Positions 36,736 to 44,633 of a DNA stretch of 64,000 nucleotides are shown here, piece after piece. This DNA comes from Stutzerimonas xanthomarina (GTDB taxonomy: Bacteria; Pseudomonadota; Gammaproteobacteria; Pseudomonadales; Pseudomonadaceae): positions 124,001 through 188,000 of the forward strand of contig NZ_RHQM01000002.1 in assembly GCF_003935375.1 (NCBI RefSeq), read 5' to 3'. Made by a program: the position numbers and the translations under genes. The notes beneath the pieces are model-generated. The model did no database searches. It was given only the letters and a program-made list of their open reading frames with translations, and was not told where the DNA came from. The first letter of the stretch is position 1, and every line of letters begins with the position of its first letter.

Positions 36736-37959
36736 ATGCCCGGCGCCCTGTCCCATATCCGTGTTCTCGACCTGTCGCGCGTGCTCGCCGGGCCCTGGTG
36801 CGGGCAGATCCTCGGTGATCTCGGCGCCGAGGTGATCAAGGTCGAGCGCCCTGGCACGGGCGACGATACACGCCACTGGGGCCCGCCCTATCTCAAGGAC
36901 CAGCACGGCGAGAACACCTCGGAGGCCGCCTATTACCTGACCGCCAACCGCAACAAGCAGTCGCTGACCGTCGACTTCACCCGGCCCGAGGGCCAGCGCA
37001 TCATCCGCGAGCTGGTGGCGCAGTGCGATGTGCTGCTGGAGAACTTCAAGGTCGGCGGGCTGGCCGCCTACGGGTTGGATTACGAAAGCCTGAAGGCGAT
37101 CAATCCGCGGCTGATCTACTGCTCGATCACCGGTTTCGGCCAGGACGGCCCCTACGCCACACGTGCCGGCTACGACTTCATGATCCAGGGGCTCGGCGGG
37201 CTGATGAGCCTGACCGGGCGCAGCGATGCGGAGGAGGGCGCCGGGCCGGTGAAGGTCGGCGTGGCGCTGACCGATATCCTCACCGGTCTGTACGCCACCG
37301 TTGGCGTGCTCGCTGCGCTGGCACATCGCGAACGCAGCGGCGAGGGCCAGCATATCGACACGGCGCTGCTCGACGTGCAGGTCGCCTGCCTCGGCAACCA
37401 GGCGCTCAACTACCTCACCACCGGCGTGGCGCCCAGGCGCATGGGCAATGCCCATCCGAACATCGTGCCCTATCAGGATTTCCCCACTGCCGACGGCGAC
37501 ATCATCCTCACCGTTGGCAACGACCGTCAGTTCCGCAAGTTCTGCGAGGTTGCCGGGCGTCCCGAGTGGGCGGCCGATGCCCGCTTCGCCACCAATCGCG
37601 CGCGCGTTGCACATCGCGCCGAACTGATTCCGCTGATCCGCCAGGTCACGGTGTTCCGCACCACGGCCGAATGGGTCAGTGCGCTGGAGCAGGCCGGCGT
37701 GCCCTGCGGGCCGATCAACGACCTGGCGCAGGTGTTCGCCGACCCGCAGGTACAGCATCGCGGGCTGAGCGTGGAGATGCCGCATCCGCTGGCCGGCCGT
37801 GTGCCGCAGGTGGCCAGCCCGCTGCGGCTGTCCGCTTCGCCAGTGGCGTACCGCAACCCGCCGCCGCTGCTCGGCGAGCACAGCGAGGTGCTGTTGCAGC
37901 GCTTGCTGGGCATGAACGACGAGCAGATCGCCGGCCTACGCGCGGCCGGAGTGGTCTAG
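36736..37959 (+). CDS. gcdG: Class III CoA-transferase, likely glutarate CoA-transferase GcdG
   Basis: A 407-aa CaiB/BaiF-family enzyme. The N terminus HIRVLDLSRVLAGPWCGQILGDLGAEVIKVERPGTGDDTR is diagnostic and the nucleophilic aspartate is Asp147 in RAGYDFMIQGLGG. Next to gcdH the likely reaction is transfer of CoA (probably from succinyl-CoA) to glutarate, making the GcdH substrate. Relatives act on oxalate, carnitine or other acids, so the substrate rests on context. ATG 36736 starts the conserved domain; the frame is open upstream inside gcdH. Confidence 0.88.
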   Translation: MPGALSHIRVLDLSRVLAGPWCGQILGDLGAEVIKVERPGTGDDTRHWGPPYLKDQHGENTSEAAYYLTANRNKQSLTVDFTRPEGQRIIRELVAQCDVLLENFKVGGLAAYGLDYESLKAINPRLIYCSITGFGQDGPYATRAGYDFMIQGLGGLMSLTGRSDAEEGAGPVKVGVALTDILTGLYATVGVLAALAHRERSGEGQHIDTALLDVQVACLGNQALNYLTTGVAPRRMGNAHPNIVPYQDFPTADGDIILTVGNDRQFRKFCEVAGRPEWAADARFATNRARVAHRAELIPLIRQVTVFRTTAEWVSALEQAGVPCGPINDLAQVFADPQVQHRGLSVEMPHPLAGRVPQVASPLRLSASPVAYRNPPPLLGEHSEVLLQRLLGMNDEQIAGLRAAGVV

Positions 37960-37976
37960 CCTGGGGGCTATCTAGC

Positions 37977-38990
37977 TCAGAAGCCTTCCAGCACGATCTT
38001 GCCCTTGGCCTTGCCGCTTTCCAGCAGGGCATGGGCGCGGCGCAGGTTGGCCGCGTTGATGGTGCCGAAGTGCTCGCCGAGAGTGGTGCGCAGCACGCCC
38101 AGATCGACCAGCTGGCTGACGCGCTGCAGCAGGTGGTGCTGCTCGATCATGTCCGGCGTCTCGAACAGTGAGCGGGTGAACATCAGCTCCCAGTGCAGCG
38201 ACAGACTCTTGCGCTTGAGCTTCATCACGTCCAGCGGCTGGGCCGGATCGTCGATCAGCGCCAGGCGGCCCTGGGGCGTCAGTGCCTCGACCAGCTGGTC
38301 GAAATGCTGATCGGTCTGGGTCAGGCTCGCGACATGGCTGACGCTGGCAAAACCGGCGCGCTGCAGCTCGGCGTGCAGCGGCTGGCTATGGTCGATGACA
38401 TGATGGGCGCCGAGTTCGCGGGCCCAGGCCTGGGTTTCCGGGCGCGAGGCGGTGGCGATCACGCTGACCTTCGTGAGCTGACGGGCCAGCTGCAGCATGA
38501 TGGAACCGACGCCGCCGGCGGCACCGACGATCAGCAACTGCTGCCCGGCGCCCTGGCCTTCCACCAGTTGCAGGCGTTCGAACAGCAGCTCCCAGGCGGT
38601 GATGGCGGTCAGCGGCAGTGCGGCGGCCTCGGCAAAGCTCAGGCTCCGCGGCTTGCGCCCGACGATGCGCTCGTCCACCAGATGGCGTTCGCTGTTGCCG
38701 CCGGCGCGGGCGATGGAGCCTGCGTAGAACACCTCGTCGCCGACCTTGAACAGGCTGACTTCGCTGCCCACCCCGACCACCACACCGGCGATGTCCCAGC
38801 CCAGCACCTTCGGCTGACCGCCCTCGGGCTGCGTGTTGCGGCGTACCTTGGTATCCACCGGGTTGACCGAAATGGCGCGCACCTCCACTAGCAGATCGCG
38901 CGGGCCGGGTACCGGCTCGGGCAGGTCCACGTCCTGCAGCGCGCGGGGATCGTCGATGGCGAGGGATTGGAAGTAGGCGACCGCTTTCAT
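37977..38990 (-). CDS. MDR-superfamily oxidoreductase (quinone-reductase-like)
   Basis: A 337-aa medium-chain dehydrogenase/reductase. It has the GroES-like N-terminal domain (EVRAISVNPVDTKVRRNT, LGWDIAGVVVGVGSEV) and the NADP-binding motif LLIVGAAGGVGSIMLQLARQL near residue 153. The protein contains no cysteine at all, so the zinc ligands of classical alcohol dehydrogenases are missing; it belongs with zinc-independent quinone oxidoreductase/enoyl reductase types although often labelled 'zinc-binding alcohol dehydrogenase'. It is divergent from a LysR regulator that probably controls it. Confidence 0.85.
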   Translation of the reverse strand: MKAVAYFQSLAIDDPRALQDVDLPEPVPGPRDLLVEVRAISVNPVDTKVRRNTQPEGGQPKVLGWDIAGVVVGVGSEVSLFKVGDEVFYAGSIARAGGNSERHLVDERIVGRKPRSLSFAEAAALPLTAITAWELLFERLQLVEGQGAGQQLLIVGAAGGVGSIMLQLARQLTKVSVIATASRPETQAWARELGAHHVIDHSQPLHAELQRAGFASVSHVASLTQTDQHFDQLVEALTPQGRLALIDDPAQPLDVMKLKRKSLSLHWELMFTRSLFETPDMIEQHHLLQRVSQLVDLGVLRTTLGEHFGTINAANLRRAHALLESGKAKGKIVLEGF

Positions 38991-39091
38991 GCTGTTGCTC
39001 CGTATGGGTTCGGTTGGGAGGGCATGCTCAGCTATTTGACTCGGCGGAAAAACGGGGTGATAAGCGAGGCTCTTTCAACAGGATTTTGAAA

Positions 39092-40012
39092 ATGCTGCGT
39101 ATCGACGACCTCCAGCTGTTCGTCCGCACCGCCGACAGCGGTAGCCTTTCCGCGGCCGCGCGCGGGCTTGACGTGTCGCCCGCAGTGGCCAGTGCGGCCT
39201 TGAAGCGCCTGGAGGCGAGCCTGAGTGTGCGGCTGTTCGTGCGCTCCACCCGCAGCCTGCGCCTGACCGCCGAGGGCGAGGCTTATCTGCTGCATGCCCG
39301 GGCAGCACTGGCCAGCCTGCACGAGGGGGCACAGGCGCTCGCTGGTGGTCGCGAGGCGATCAGCGGCGTGCTGCAGCTGTCGGCGCCATCGGACTTCGGT
39401 CGCAACGTCCTGCTGCCCTGGCTCGACGAATTCCAGGCGCGCCATCCGCAGTTGCAGCTGCGCCTGCTGCTGGGCGACGGGTTGACCGACCTGTACCGGC
39501 AGCCGGTGGACCTGGTCCTGCGTTACGGCGAGCCGCAGGATTCGAGCCTGGTGGCGCTGCCGGTGGCGGCTGGCAATCGCCGGGTGCTGTGCGCTGCGCC
39601 GGCCTACCTGCAGCGCCACGGCGCGCCGCAGCGGCTGGACGAACTGGCCGGGCACAACTGCCTGCGCTTCATGCTCGCCGGACGCGTGCACGACCGCTGG
39701 TGTTTTCAGGAGGGCCGCCGGGGGCGCACCGTGCAGGTCAGCGGTGATCGGGTCAGCGACGATGCCGACGTGGTGCGACGTTGGGCGCTGGCCGGCGGTG
39801 GGCTGGCCTACAAGTCCTGGCTGGATATCGCCGACGACGTGGCCGCGGGCCGTCTACAGGTGCTGCTGCCGGACTGCCTTGGCGAGGCGGCGCCACTCAG
39901 CCTGCTCTGCGCCCATCGCGCGCAGTTGAGCAAGCCGGTGCGGCTGCTGCATGGACATCTGCAGACACGTTGCAAGGCGCTGTTGGCGCGCGCCCCCTGG
40001 CATCTCATTTAG
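39092..40012 (+). CDS. LysR-family transcriptional regulator
   Basis: A 306-aa LysR-type protein. The HTH is at residues 3-60 (IDDLQLFVRTADSGSLSAAARGLDVSPAVASAALKRLEASLSVRLFVRSTRSLRLTAEG), followed by an effector domain of the CrgA/AaeR-like group (LSAPSDFGRNVLLPWLDEFQARHPQLQLRLLLGDGLTDLYRQPVDLVLRYG). ATG 39092 begins the HTH domain. It is divergent from the MDR oxidoreductase, 101 bp apart, and likely responds to a quinone or aldehyde stress; that is inference. Confidence 0.87.
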   Translation: MLRIDDLQLFVRTADSGSLSAAARGLDVSPAVASAALKRLEASLSVRLFVRSTRSLRLTAEGEAYLLHARAALASLHEGAQALAGGREAISGVLQLSAPSDFGRNVLLPWLDEFQARHPQLQLRLLLGDGLTDLYRQPVDLVLRYGEPQDSSLVALPVAAGNRRVLCAAPAYLQRHGAPQRLDELAGHNCLRFMLAGRVHDRWCFQEGRRGRTVQVSGDRVSDDADVVRRWALAGGGLAYKSWLDIADDVAAGRLQVLLPDCLGEAAPLSLLCAHRAQLSKPVRLLHGHLQTRCKALLARAPWHLI

Positions 40013-40102
40013 ACCGTTATTCATGCTCGAGCTGTGAGCTTTTTGTTCGCGCCTGAACTCTTATGGCGTTTGGCTATTCTTATCTGAGTACTGGTTAACA
40101 GA

Positions 40103-40726
40103 ATGGACAAGCGCATCATGCATACGCAGCGTTTTCGCTACACCTGGCAACTGACGGTTGTCGCCCTCCTGTCCTGGCTTCTGGCCGGCTGCGGGGTCAA
40201 TAACATCCCAACCTATGACGAGCAGGTGAAGGCCGCCTGGTCGCAGGTGGAGAACCAGTACCAGCGCCGTGCCGACCTGATTCCCAACCTGGTCGAGACG
40301 GTCAAGGGCTTCGCCCGTCAGGAGCAGGAAACCCTTACCGCCGTGGTCGAGGCGCGGGCCAAGGCCACGTCGATTCAGGTCGATGCGAGCACACTCGATG
40401 ATCCGCAGAAGCTGCAGCAGTTCCAGCAGGCGCAGAACCAGCTGACCGGCGCTCTGAGCCGGCTGATGGCGGTATCCGAGCGCTATCCGGATCTGAAATC
40501 CAATCAGAACTTCCTTGCCCTGCAATCGCAGCTCGAAGGCACCGAGAACCGCATCGCGGTGGCACGTCGCGACTTCATCGCCGCGGTCGAGCGCTACAAC
40601 ACCGAGATTCGAACCTTCCCCGGTCGCATCTGGCACACCCTGATGTACAGCGACATGCCGATTCGCGAGAACTTCGAGGCTACCGCCGAGAATGCCGAGC
40701 AAGCGCCACAAGTGCAGTTTCAATGA
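40103..40726 (+). CDS. LemA family lipoprotein
   Basis: A 207-aa LemA-family protein. The N terminus has a lipobox LLAGC with Cys30, so it should be lipidated (Lgt is encoded at 5722). The family core follows: YDEQVKAAWSQVENQYQRRADLIPNLVETVKGFARQEQETLTAVVEARAKA, then SRLMAVSERYPDLKSNQNFLALQSQLEGTENRIAVARRDF. An alternative ATG at 40118 (MHTQRF) would shorten the n-region. LemA forms long helical bundles. It overlaps the next TPM gene by 4 bp. The function in bacteria is unclear. Confidence 0.9.
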   Translation: MDKRIMHTQRFRYTWQLTVVALLSWLLAGCGVNNIPTYDEQVKAAWSQVENQYQRRADLIPNLVETVKGFARQEQETLTAVVEARAKATSIQVDASTLDDPQKLQQFQQAQNQLTGALSRLMAVSERYPDLKSNQNFLALQSQLEGTENRIAVARRDFIAAVERYNTEIRTFPGRIWHTLMYSDMPIRENFEATAENAEQAPQVQFQ

Positions 40727-41466
40727 CCTCCAGGTTTCCGCTGCTGCTGATCCTGCTGCTCTGGGCCGGTAGCCTGGTCGCCCAGGAAGCCGAGGTCCCG
40801 GAGCTGACCGGGCGCGTGGTCGATCGTGCCGAGCTGCTCGACACCCAGGCCGAGGCGCGGCTGACCAGCATGCTGGCCGGCCACGAGCAGGCGACCGGTG
40901 AGCAGGTTGTCGTTGTCACGGTGCCGGACCTGGGCGGGCGCAGCATCGAGGAATTCGGTCTGGAGCTTGGCCGTACCTGGGGCATCGGCCAGAAGGGCGA
41001 GGACAACGGTGCGCTGCTGATCGTCGCTCGCGATGATCGCAAGATTCGCATCGAGGTCGGCTACGGTCTGGAAGGCCGGCTCACCGACGCGCAGTCCTCG
41101 GTCATCATCAACCGGATCATCGCGCCGGCATTCCAGCGCGGCGACTTCACGGCCGGGATCACCGAAGGTGCGGAGGCGATCGTCACCGTGCTCGGCGGCG
41201 ACCCGCTGCCGGCCGAGCTGCGCCCGGTGATGCCGATGGTGCAGGAGCAACCCGGCGGCCTCGGGATTCTCGGTTTCTTCCTCATGCTGGTAGCAATCTT
41301 CGTCATCGGCGGCGGGCGCGGTGGCCGCGGTGGCGGTCGTCGTGCCTTGTTGTTGGGCGCCTTGCTTGGCGGTATGGGGCGGGGCGGCGGTGGTGGTTTC
41401 GGCGGCGGTGGCTTCGGTGGGGGCGGCGGCGGTTTCGGCGGCGGTGGCGCTTCCGGCGGCTGGTAA
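40723..41466 (+). CDS. TPM-domain (YgcG-like) exported membrane protein with Gly-rich tail
   Basis: A 247-aa protein: signal peptide 1-20 (ending SLVA), TPM domain at about 25-160 (LTGRVVDRAELLDTQAEARLTSMLAGHEQATGEQVVVVTVPDLGGRSIEEFGLELGRTWGIGQKGEDNGALLIVARDDRKIRIEVGYGLEG), one membrane helix at about 180-198, and a tail of nearly pure Gly with Phe/Arg (200-247). TPM domains occur in thylakoid TLP18.3 and have been assigned acid phosphatase or photosystem-repair roles in plants. It is coupled to LemA by a 4-bp overlap. Confidence 0.88.
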   Translation: MTSRFPLLLILLLWAGSLVAQEAEVPELTGRVVDRAELLDTQAEARLTSMLAGHEQATGEQVVVVTVPDLGGRSIEEFGLELGRTWGIGQKGEDNGALLIVARDDRKIRIEVGYGLEGRLTDAQSSVIINRIIAPAFQRGDFTAGITEGAEAIVTVLGGDPLPAELRPVMPMVQEQPGGLGILGFFLMLVAIFVIGGGRGGRGGGRRALLLGALLGGMGRGGGGGFGGGGFGGGGGGFGGGGASGGW

Positions 41467-41484
41467 ATCAATGATGGATAGACG

Positions 41485-42102
41485 ATGACCTTACTGAGCG
41501 AAAGCGAACTGCAACAGGTAGCCGAAGCGATCGAGCGCGTCGAGCGCTGCACCGATGCCGAGCTGGTCACGGTGCTGGCCGCGCAGGCCGACGACTACCA
41601 CTACATCCCGCTGCTGTGGGCCGGCCTGATCGCGCTGCTGCTACCCGGAGCGCTGCTGTTCTTCAGTGGCTGGCTTGGCGCATGGCAGCTGCTGCTGGTG
41701 CAGTGGGCGACCTTTATCGTGCTTGCGGTGCTGTTCCGCATGCCGGCGCTGACCAGCCATCTGATCCCCCGTTCGGTGCGCAACTGGCGTGCCTGCAATC
41801 TGGCGCGGCGTCAGTTCATCGAGCTCAATCTGCATCACACCGACGGCGACACCGGAGTGTTGATCTTCGTCTCCGAAGCAGAGCGCTATGTGGAGATTCT
41901 GGTCGACCGCGGCATTTCCAGCCGCATCGACAATGCCGCCTGGGAATCGGTCGTCGCCTGCTTCACCGATCGGGTGAAGCAGGGGCAGGTGCTCGAAGGC
42001 TTTCTTGGCTGCATCGAAGCCTGTGGGGCGCTGCTGGCGCAGCATGTGCCGAAGACCCACGAACGCAACGAACTGCCGAACCGGCTGGTAGTGTTGCCTT
42101 AA
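41485..42102 (+). CDS. TPM-domain inner-membrane protein
   Basis: A 205-aa relative of the preceding gene without a signal peptide. The N-terminal LSESELQQVAEAIERVERCTDAELVTVLA is a split TPM start, interrupted by two membrane helices (about 41-61 and 66-86), and the TPM continues in DTGVLIFVSEAERYVEILVDRGISSRIDNAAWESVVACFTDRVKQGQVLEGFLGCIEACGALLAQH. It lies 18 bp after the Gly-rich TPM gene and completes a LemA-TPM-TPM operon seen in many proteobacteria. Confidence 0.85.
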   Translation: MTLLSESELQQVAEAIERVERCTDAELVTVLAAQADDYHYIPLLWAGLIALLLPGALLFFSGWLGAWQLLLVQWATFIVLAVLFRMPALTSHLIPRSVRNWRACNLARRQFIELNLHHTDGDTGVLIFVSEAERYVEILVDRGISSRIDNAAWESVVACFTDRVKQGQVLEGFLGCIEACGALLAQHVPKTHERNELPNRLVVLP

Positions 42103-42139
42103 CTCTCCAGCAGCGATGGCGCCCGTGGGCGCCATCCTT

Positions 42140-43417
42140 TCACTGCATGCGCCGTTGTTCGGCAAGTAGCTGGCGCTCGCGCTGCAGGGCGCGCGCAAGG
42201 CGCTGCTGACCGCCGCGCTCGGCCGCGGCGATCAGTGTCTGGTCGACCAGGTCGCGCTGTGCATGACTGCCGCCGAAACGCTGCGCATGATTGCGGATCG
42301 CCCGTAGCCGCTCCACGCATCGCCCGTGGTCGCCCTCGACGAACGCCACCACAGCCTCGACGCCCGGAGCGCCGATCTGGCTGGTGAAGCGTGCGTTGTC
42401 GTCGTCCCGCGCGCATGCCCGTCGCTGGGCTTCGCGCAGCAGGCCCAGCAGGTCATCGCGGCCGGCGCTGGCGAAGGCCATCGCAGCGTGAAAGTCGTTG
42501 AAGGCATAGTTGCCGTCCGCTGCCATCGCTGCCCAGCGCTCGGCCACGCCCGCCCAGCGTTCGCCGACATCCACGCCACGCAGTTGCAGCCGCCAGAGCA
42601 GTGCGCTGGCGTCGATCAGCTCCAGCGCCAGGGTGTTCTGTCGGCCATTCACCGGGCCATCGAACAGGGCCAGCGCAGTATCGCAATCGTCCAGTTCGAT
42701 ATGATGCAGCGCCAGGTGCCACCAGTTGTGCACCGCCAGCATGCTGTCCTGCTGCCAGGCCGGGTTGCCGCGCATCCAGGCGATCCCTTCCTCGCGCCGC
42801 CCCTGCATCTCCAGCACATGCGCGACGGCATGCTGCGCCCAGGCATCGCTGGGTTGAAGCGCGATCGCTTCGCGGCCATAGCGTTCGGCGAGCCGATAAT
42901 CGCCGGTCTCTTCCAGTCCGAACGCGTACAGGCCGAGCAGCGCATGGTAGCCAGGCACTTCCAGCGACCAGTCCGGCAGGACGCGGGCGATGCGGTCGCG
43001 CAGCATGCGTGCATCGCCGGTGAAAAAGTCGATCTGCTGTCCCGCCTGCAGCGCCAGCATGTCGTGGGGATAGTCGATGCTGAGGTCTTCCAGCACGCGT
43101 CCGGCGGCGTGCCAGCGGCCATCCAGCAGTTGCCGCAGCGCCTGCAGGTGGCGGGCCTCGGGGTCATTGTGCGGCAGCTCCAGGGCGTGCTCGTACGAGG
43201 TGCGGGCCACCGGCAGGGCGGCCGCCTTGGTGCCGAGCAGGTAGAGCCAGGCGTGCAGGACATGGCCCATGACCAGTTCCGGCGAGGCCTGCAGTGTGGC
43301 TTCGGTGGTCGCCAGCGATTCGGCGTGCAGGCAGCGGAACTGCGCGAGCGCCTGATCGAGCAGGGCCTGCGCCTCGCTATTGCAGCCGGTCAGTTGGTAC
43401 CCGTGTGCGTCTTTCAT
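42140..43417 (-). CDS. Tetratricopeptide-repeat protein (TTC38-like)
   Basis: A 425-aa all-helical cytoplasmic protein. TPR-like units recur across the length (LLDQALAQFRCLHAESLATTEATLQASPELVMGHVLHAWLYLLG, YALLGLYAFGLEETGDYRLAERYGREAIALQPSDAWAQHAVAHVLEMQGRREEGIAWM). The motif HNWWHLALHHIELDD is typical of TTC38-type proteins, whose role is unknown. ATG 43417 was taken; ATG 43432 is possible. It is divergent from the GlxA-type regulator with 111 bp between them, suggesting shared control. Confidence 0.75.
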   Translation of the reverse strand: MKDAHGYQLTGCNSEAQALLDQALAQFRCLHAESLATTEATLQASPELVMGHVLHAWLYLLGTKAAALPVARTSYEHALELPHNDPEARHLQALRQLLDGRWHAAGRVLEDLSIDYPHDMLALQAGQQIDFFTGDARMLRDRIARVLPDWSLEVPGYHALLGLYAFGLEETGDYRLAERYGREAIALQPSDAWAQHAVAHVLEMQGRREEGIAWMRGNPAWQQDSMLAVHNWWHLALHHIELDDCDTALALFDGPVNGRQNTLALELIDASALLWRLQLRGVDVGERWAGVAERWAAMAADGNYAFNDFHAAMAFASAGRDDLLGLLREAQRRACARDDDNARFTSQIGAPGVEAVVAFVEGDHGRCVERLRAIRNHAQRFGGSHAQRDLVDQTLIAAAERGGQQRLARALQRERQLLAEQRRMQ

Positions 43418-43528
43418 TGTTCTATGCTCCATGAGTCCGGTTCGTTGGCATCGGCCAACGCGCTCATACTCGGGGTTTGGCTTACGTTGGACCCCAGTCA
43501 TCCTGGAAACAAACCGGCTATTTCCGCC

Positions 43529-44608
43529 ATGGCCCGCTCAGAGATCGCCGAACGCCCGCCGCTGACCGTCGCCCTGCTGGCGACGCCGGACAGTACGGCC
43601 TCGACGCTGTTCGGACTCTACGATCTGCTGCTGGGTGCCCGTCGCGACTGGCAGCAACTGCTGCACCGCGCCGACGTGGCGTCGCCTTTCCTGCCGCTGA
43701 TCGTCAGCCGCGACGGACACTCGCTGCGGGTCTACAACGATATCCCTGTCCACCCTCATGCCAGTCTGGACGACGCACCGCCTACCGACGTGGTGATCGT
43801 CAGCAACCTGGCGGTCAGCCCCTGGGAGCCGCTCGATGATCGCTACGCGCCCGAGGCGCAATGGCTGTGCGAGCGCTATGCGGCCGGCGCGACGCTGGCG
43901 GCGGCTTGCTCCGGGGCGATGCTGCTGGCGCGTACCGGGCTCTTGGCCGGCTGCGAAGGGACTTCGCACTGGGGCTACTGCGATTGCCTGCGTCGCGAAT
44001 ACCCGGACGTGCGCTGGCATCCGGACAAGGCATTGGTCAGCACCGGCGTCGGCCAGCGCCTGGTGATGTCTGGCAGTGGCAGCAGCTGGCATGCGCTGGG
44101 GCTGTTTCTCATCGCCCGTTTCGTCGGTGCGCGCGAGGCGATGGAGGTGGCGCGGCTGAACCTGTTCGACTGGGACGCGACCAGCCCGCTGGCCTACGCC
44201 GCGATGATGCGCACCGGCCAGCTGGCCGATCCGATCATCGCCCGCTGCCAGGAATGGGCCGCACAGCATTGCGAGGAGGAGGCGCCGGTGAGTGCCATGG
44301 TGCGCATCAGCGGCCTGCCGGAGCGGACCTTCCAGCGCCGCTTCGCCTTGGCCACCGGGCTAACGCCGCTGGACTACATCCACACCCTGCGACTGGAAGA
44401 GGCCAAGCAGCTGCTGGAAAGCAGCGAGCTGTCGGTGGAGGCGATCGCCTGGGAGGTCGGTTATCAGGATGCCGGCTTCTTCGGTCGGCTGTTTCGGCGC
44501 AAGGTCTGCCTCACGCCGGCACTGTACCGGCGACGCTTCGGCGTGCTATCGCGGCGCCTGGCCGGCATCGCCACCTTGCAGGAGGAACGGGCGCCGGCAT
44601 TGCACTGA
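43529..44608 (+). CDS. GlxA-type AraC-family transcriptional regulator
   Basis: A 359-aa regulator with an N-terminal DJ-1/PfpI-like domain (LTVALLATPDSTASTLFGLYDLLLGARRDW, GATLAAACSGAMLLARTGLLAGCEGTSHWGYC, with a cysteine in the nucleophile-elbow position) and a C-terminal AraC HTH domain (VSAMVRISGLPERTFQRRFALATGLTPLDYIHTLRLEEAKQLLESSELSVEAIAWEVGYQDAGFFGRLFRRKVCLTPALYRRRF). ATG 43529 begins the conserved domain; the frame is open far upstream only as antisense to the TPR gene. The effector is unknown; related regulators (CdhR, GbdR, ArgR) sense quaternary amines or amino acids. Confidence 0.87.
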   Translation: MARSEIAERPPLTVALLATPDSTASTLFGLYDLLLGARRDWQQLLHRADVASPFLPLIVSRDGHSLRVYNDIPVHPHASLDDAPPTDVVIVSNLAVSPWEPLDDRYAPEAQWLCERYAAGATLAAACSGAMLLARTGLLAGCEGTSHWGYCDCLRREYPDVRWHPDKALVSTGVGQRLVMSGSGSSWHALGLFLIARFVGAREAMEVARLNLFDWDATSPLAYAAMMRTGQLADPIIARCQEWAAQHCEEEAPVSAMVRISGLPERTFQRRFALATGLTPLDYIHTLRLEEAKQLLESSELSVEAIAWEVGYQDAGFFGRLFRRKVCLTPALYRRRFGVLSRRLAGIATLQEERAPALH

Positions 44609-44633
44609 GCAGCTGGCGCCCGGTATGTCCGGC

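Noticed and set aside
37977..38990. Zinc-dependent alcohol dehydrogenase label
   Set aside because: The protein has no cysteine, so the catalytic and structural zinc sites are absent; a quinone-reductase-like MDR enzyme fits better.
40723..41466. Gly-rich repeats in the TPM gene read as a DNA repeat array or CRISPR
   Set aside because: The repetition is GGC/GGT codon use in a coding frame, without regular spacers.
42326..43528. Upstream extension of the GlxA-type regulator frame
   Set aside because: The frame is open but lies antisense to the TPR gene, and the DJ-1 domain starts only after ATG 43529.
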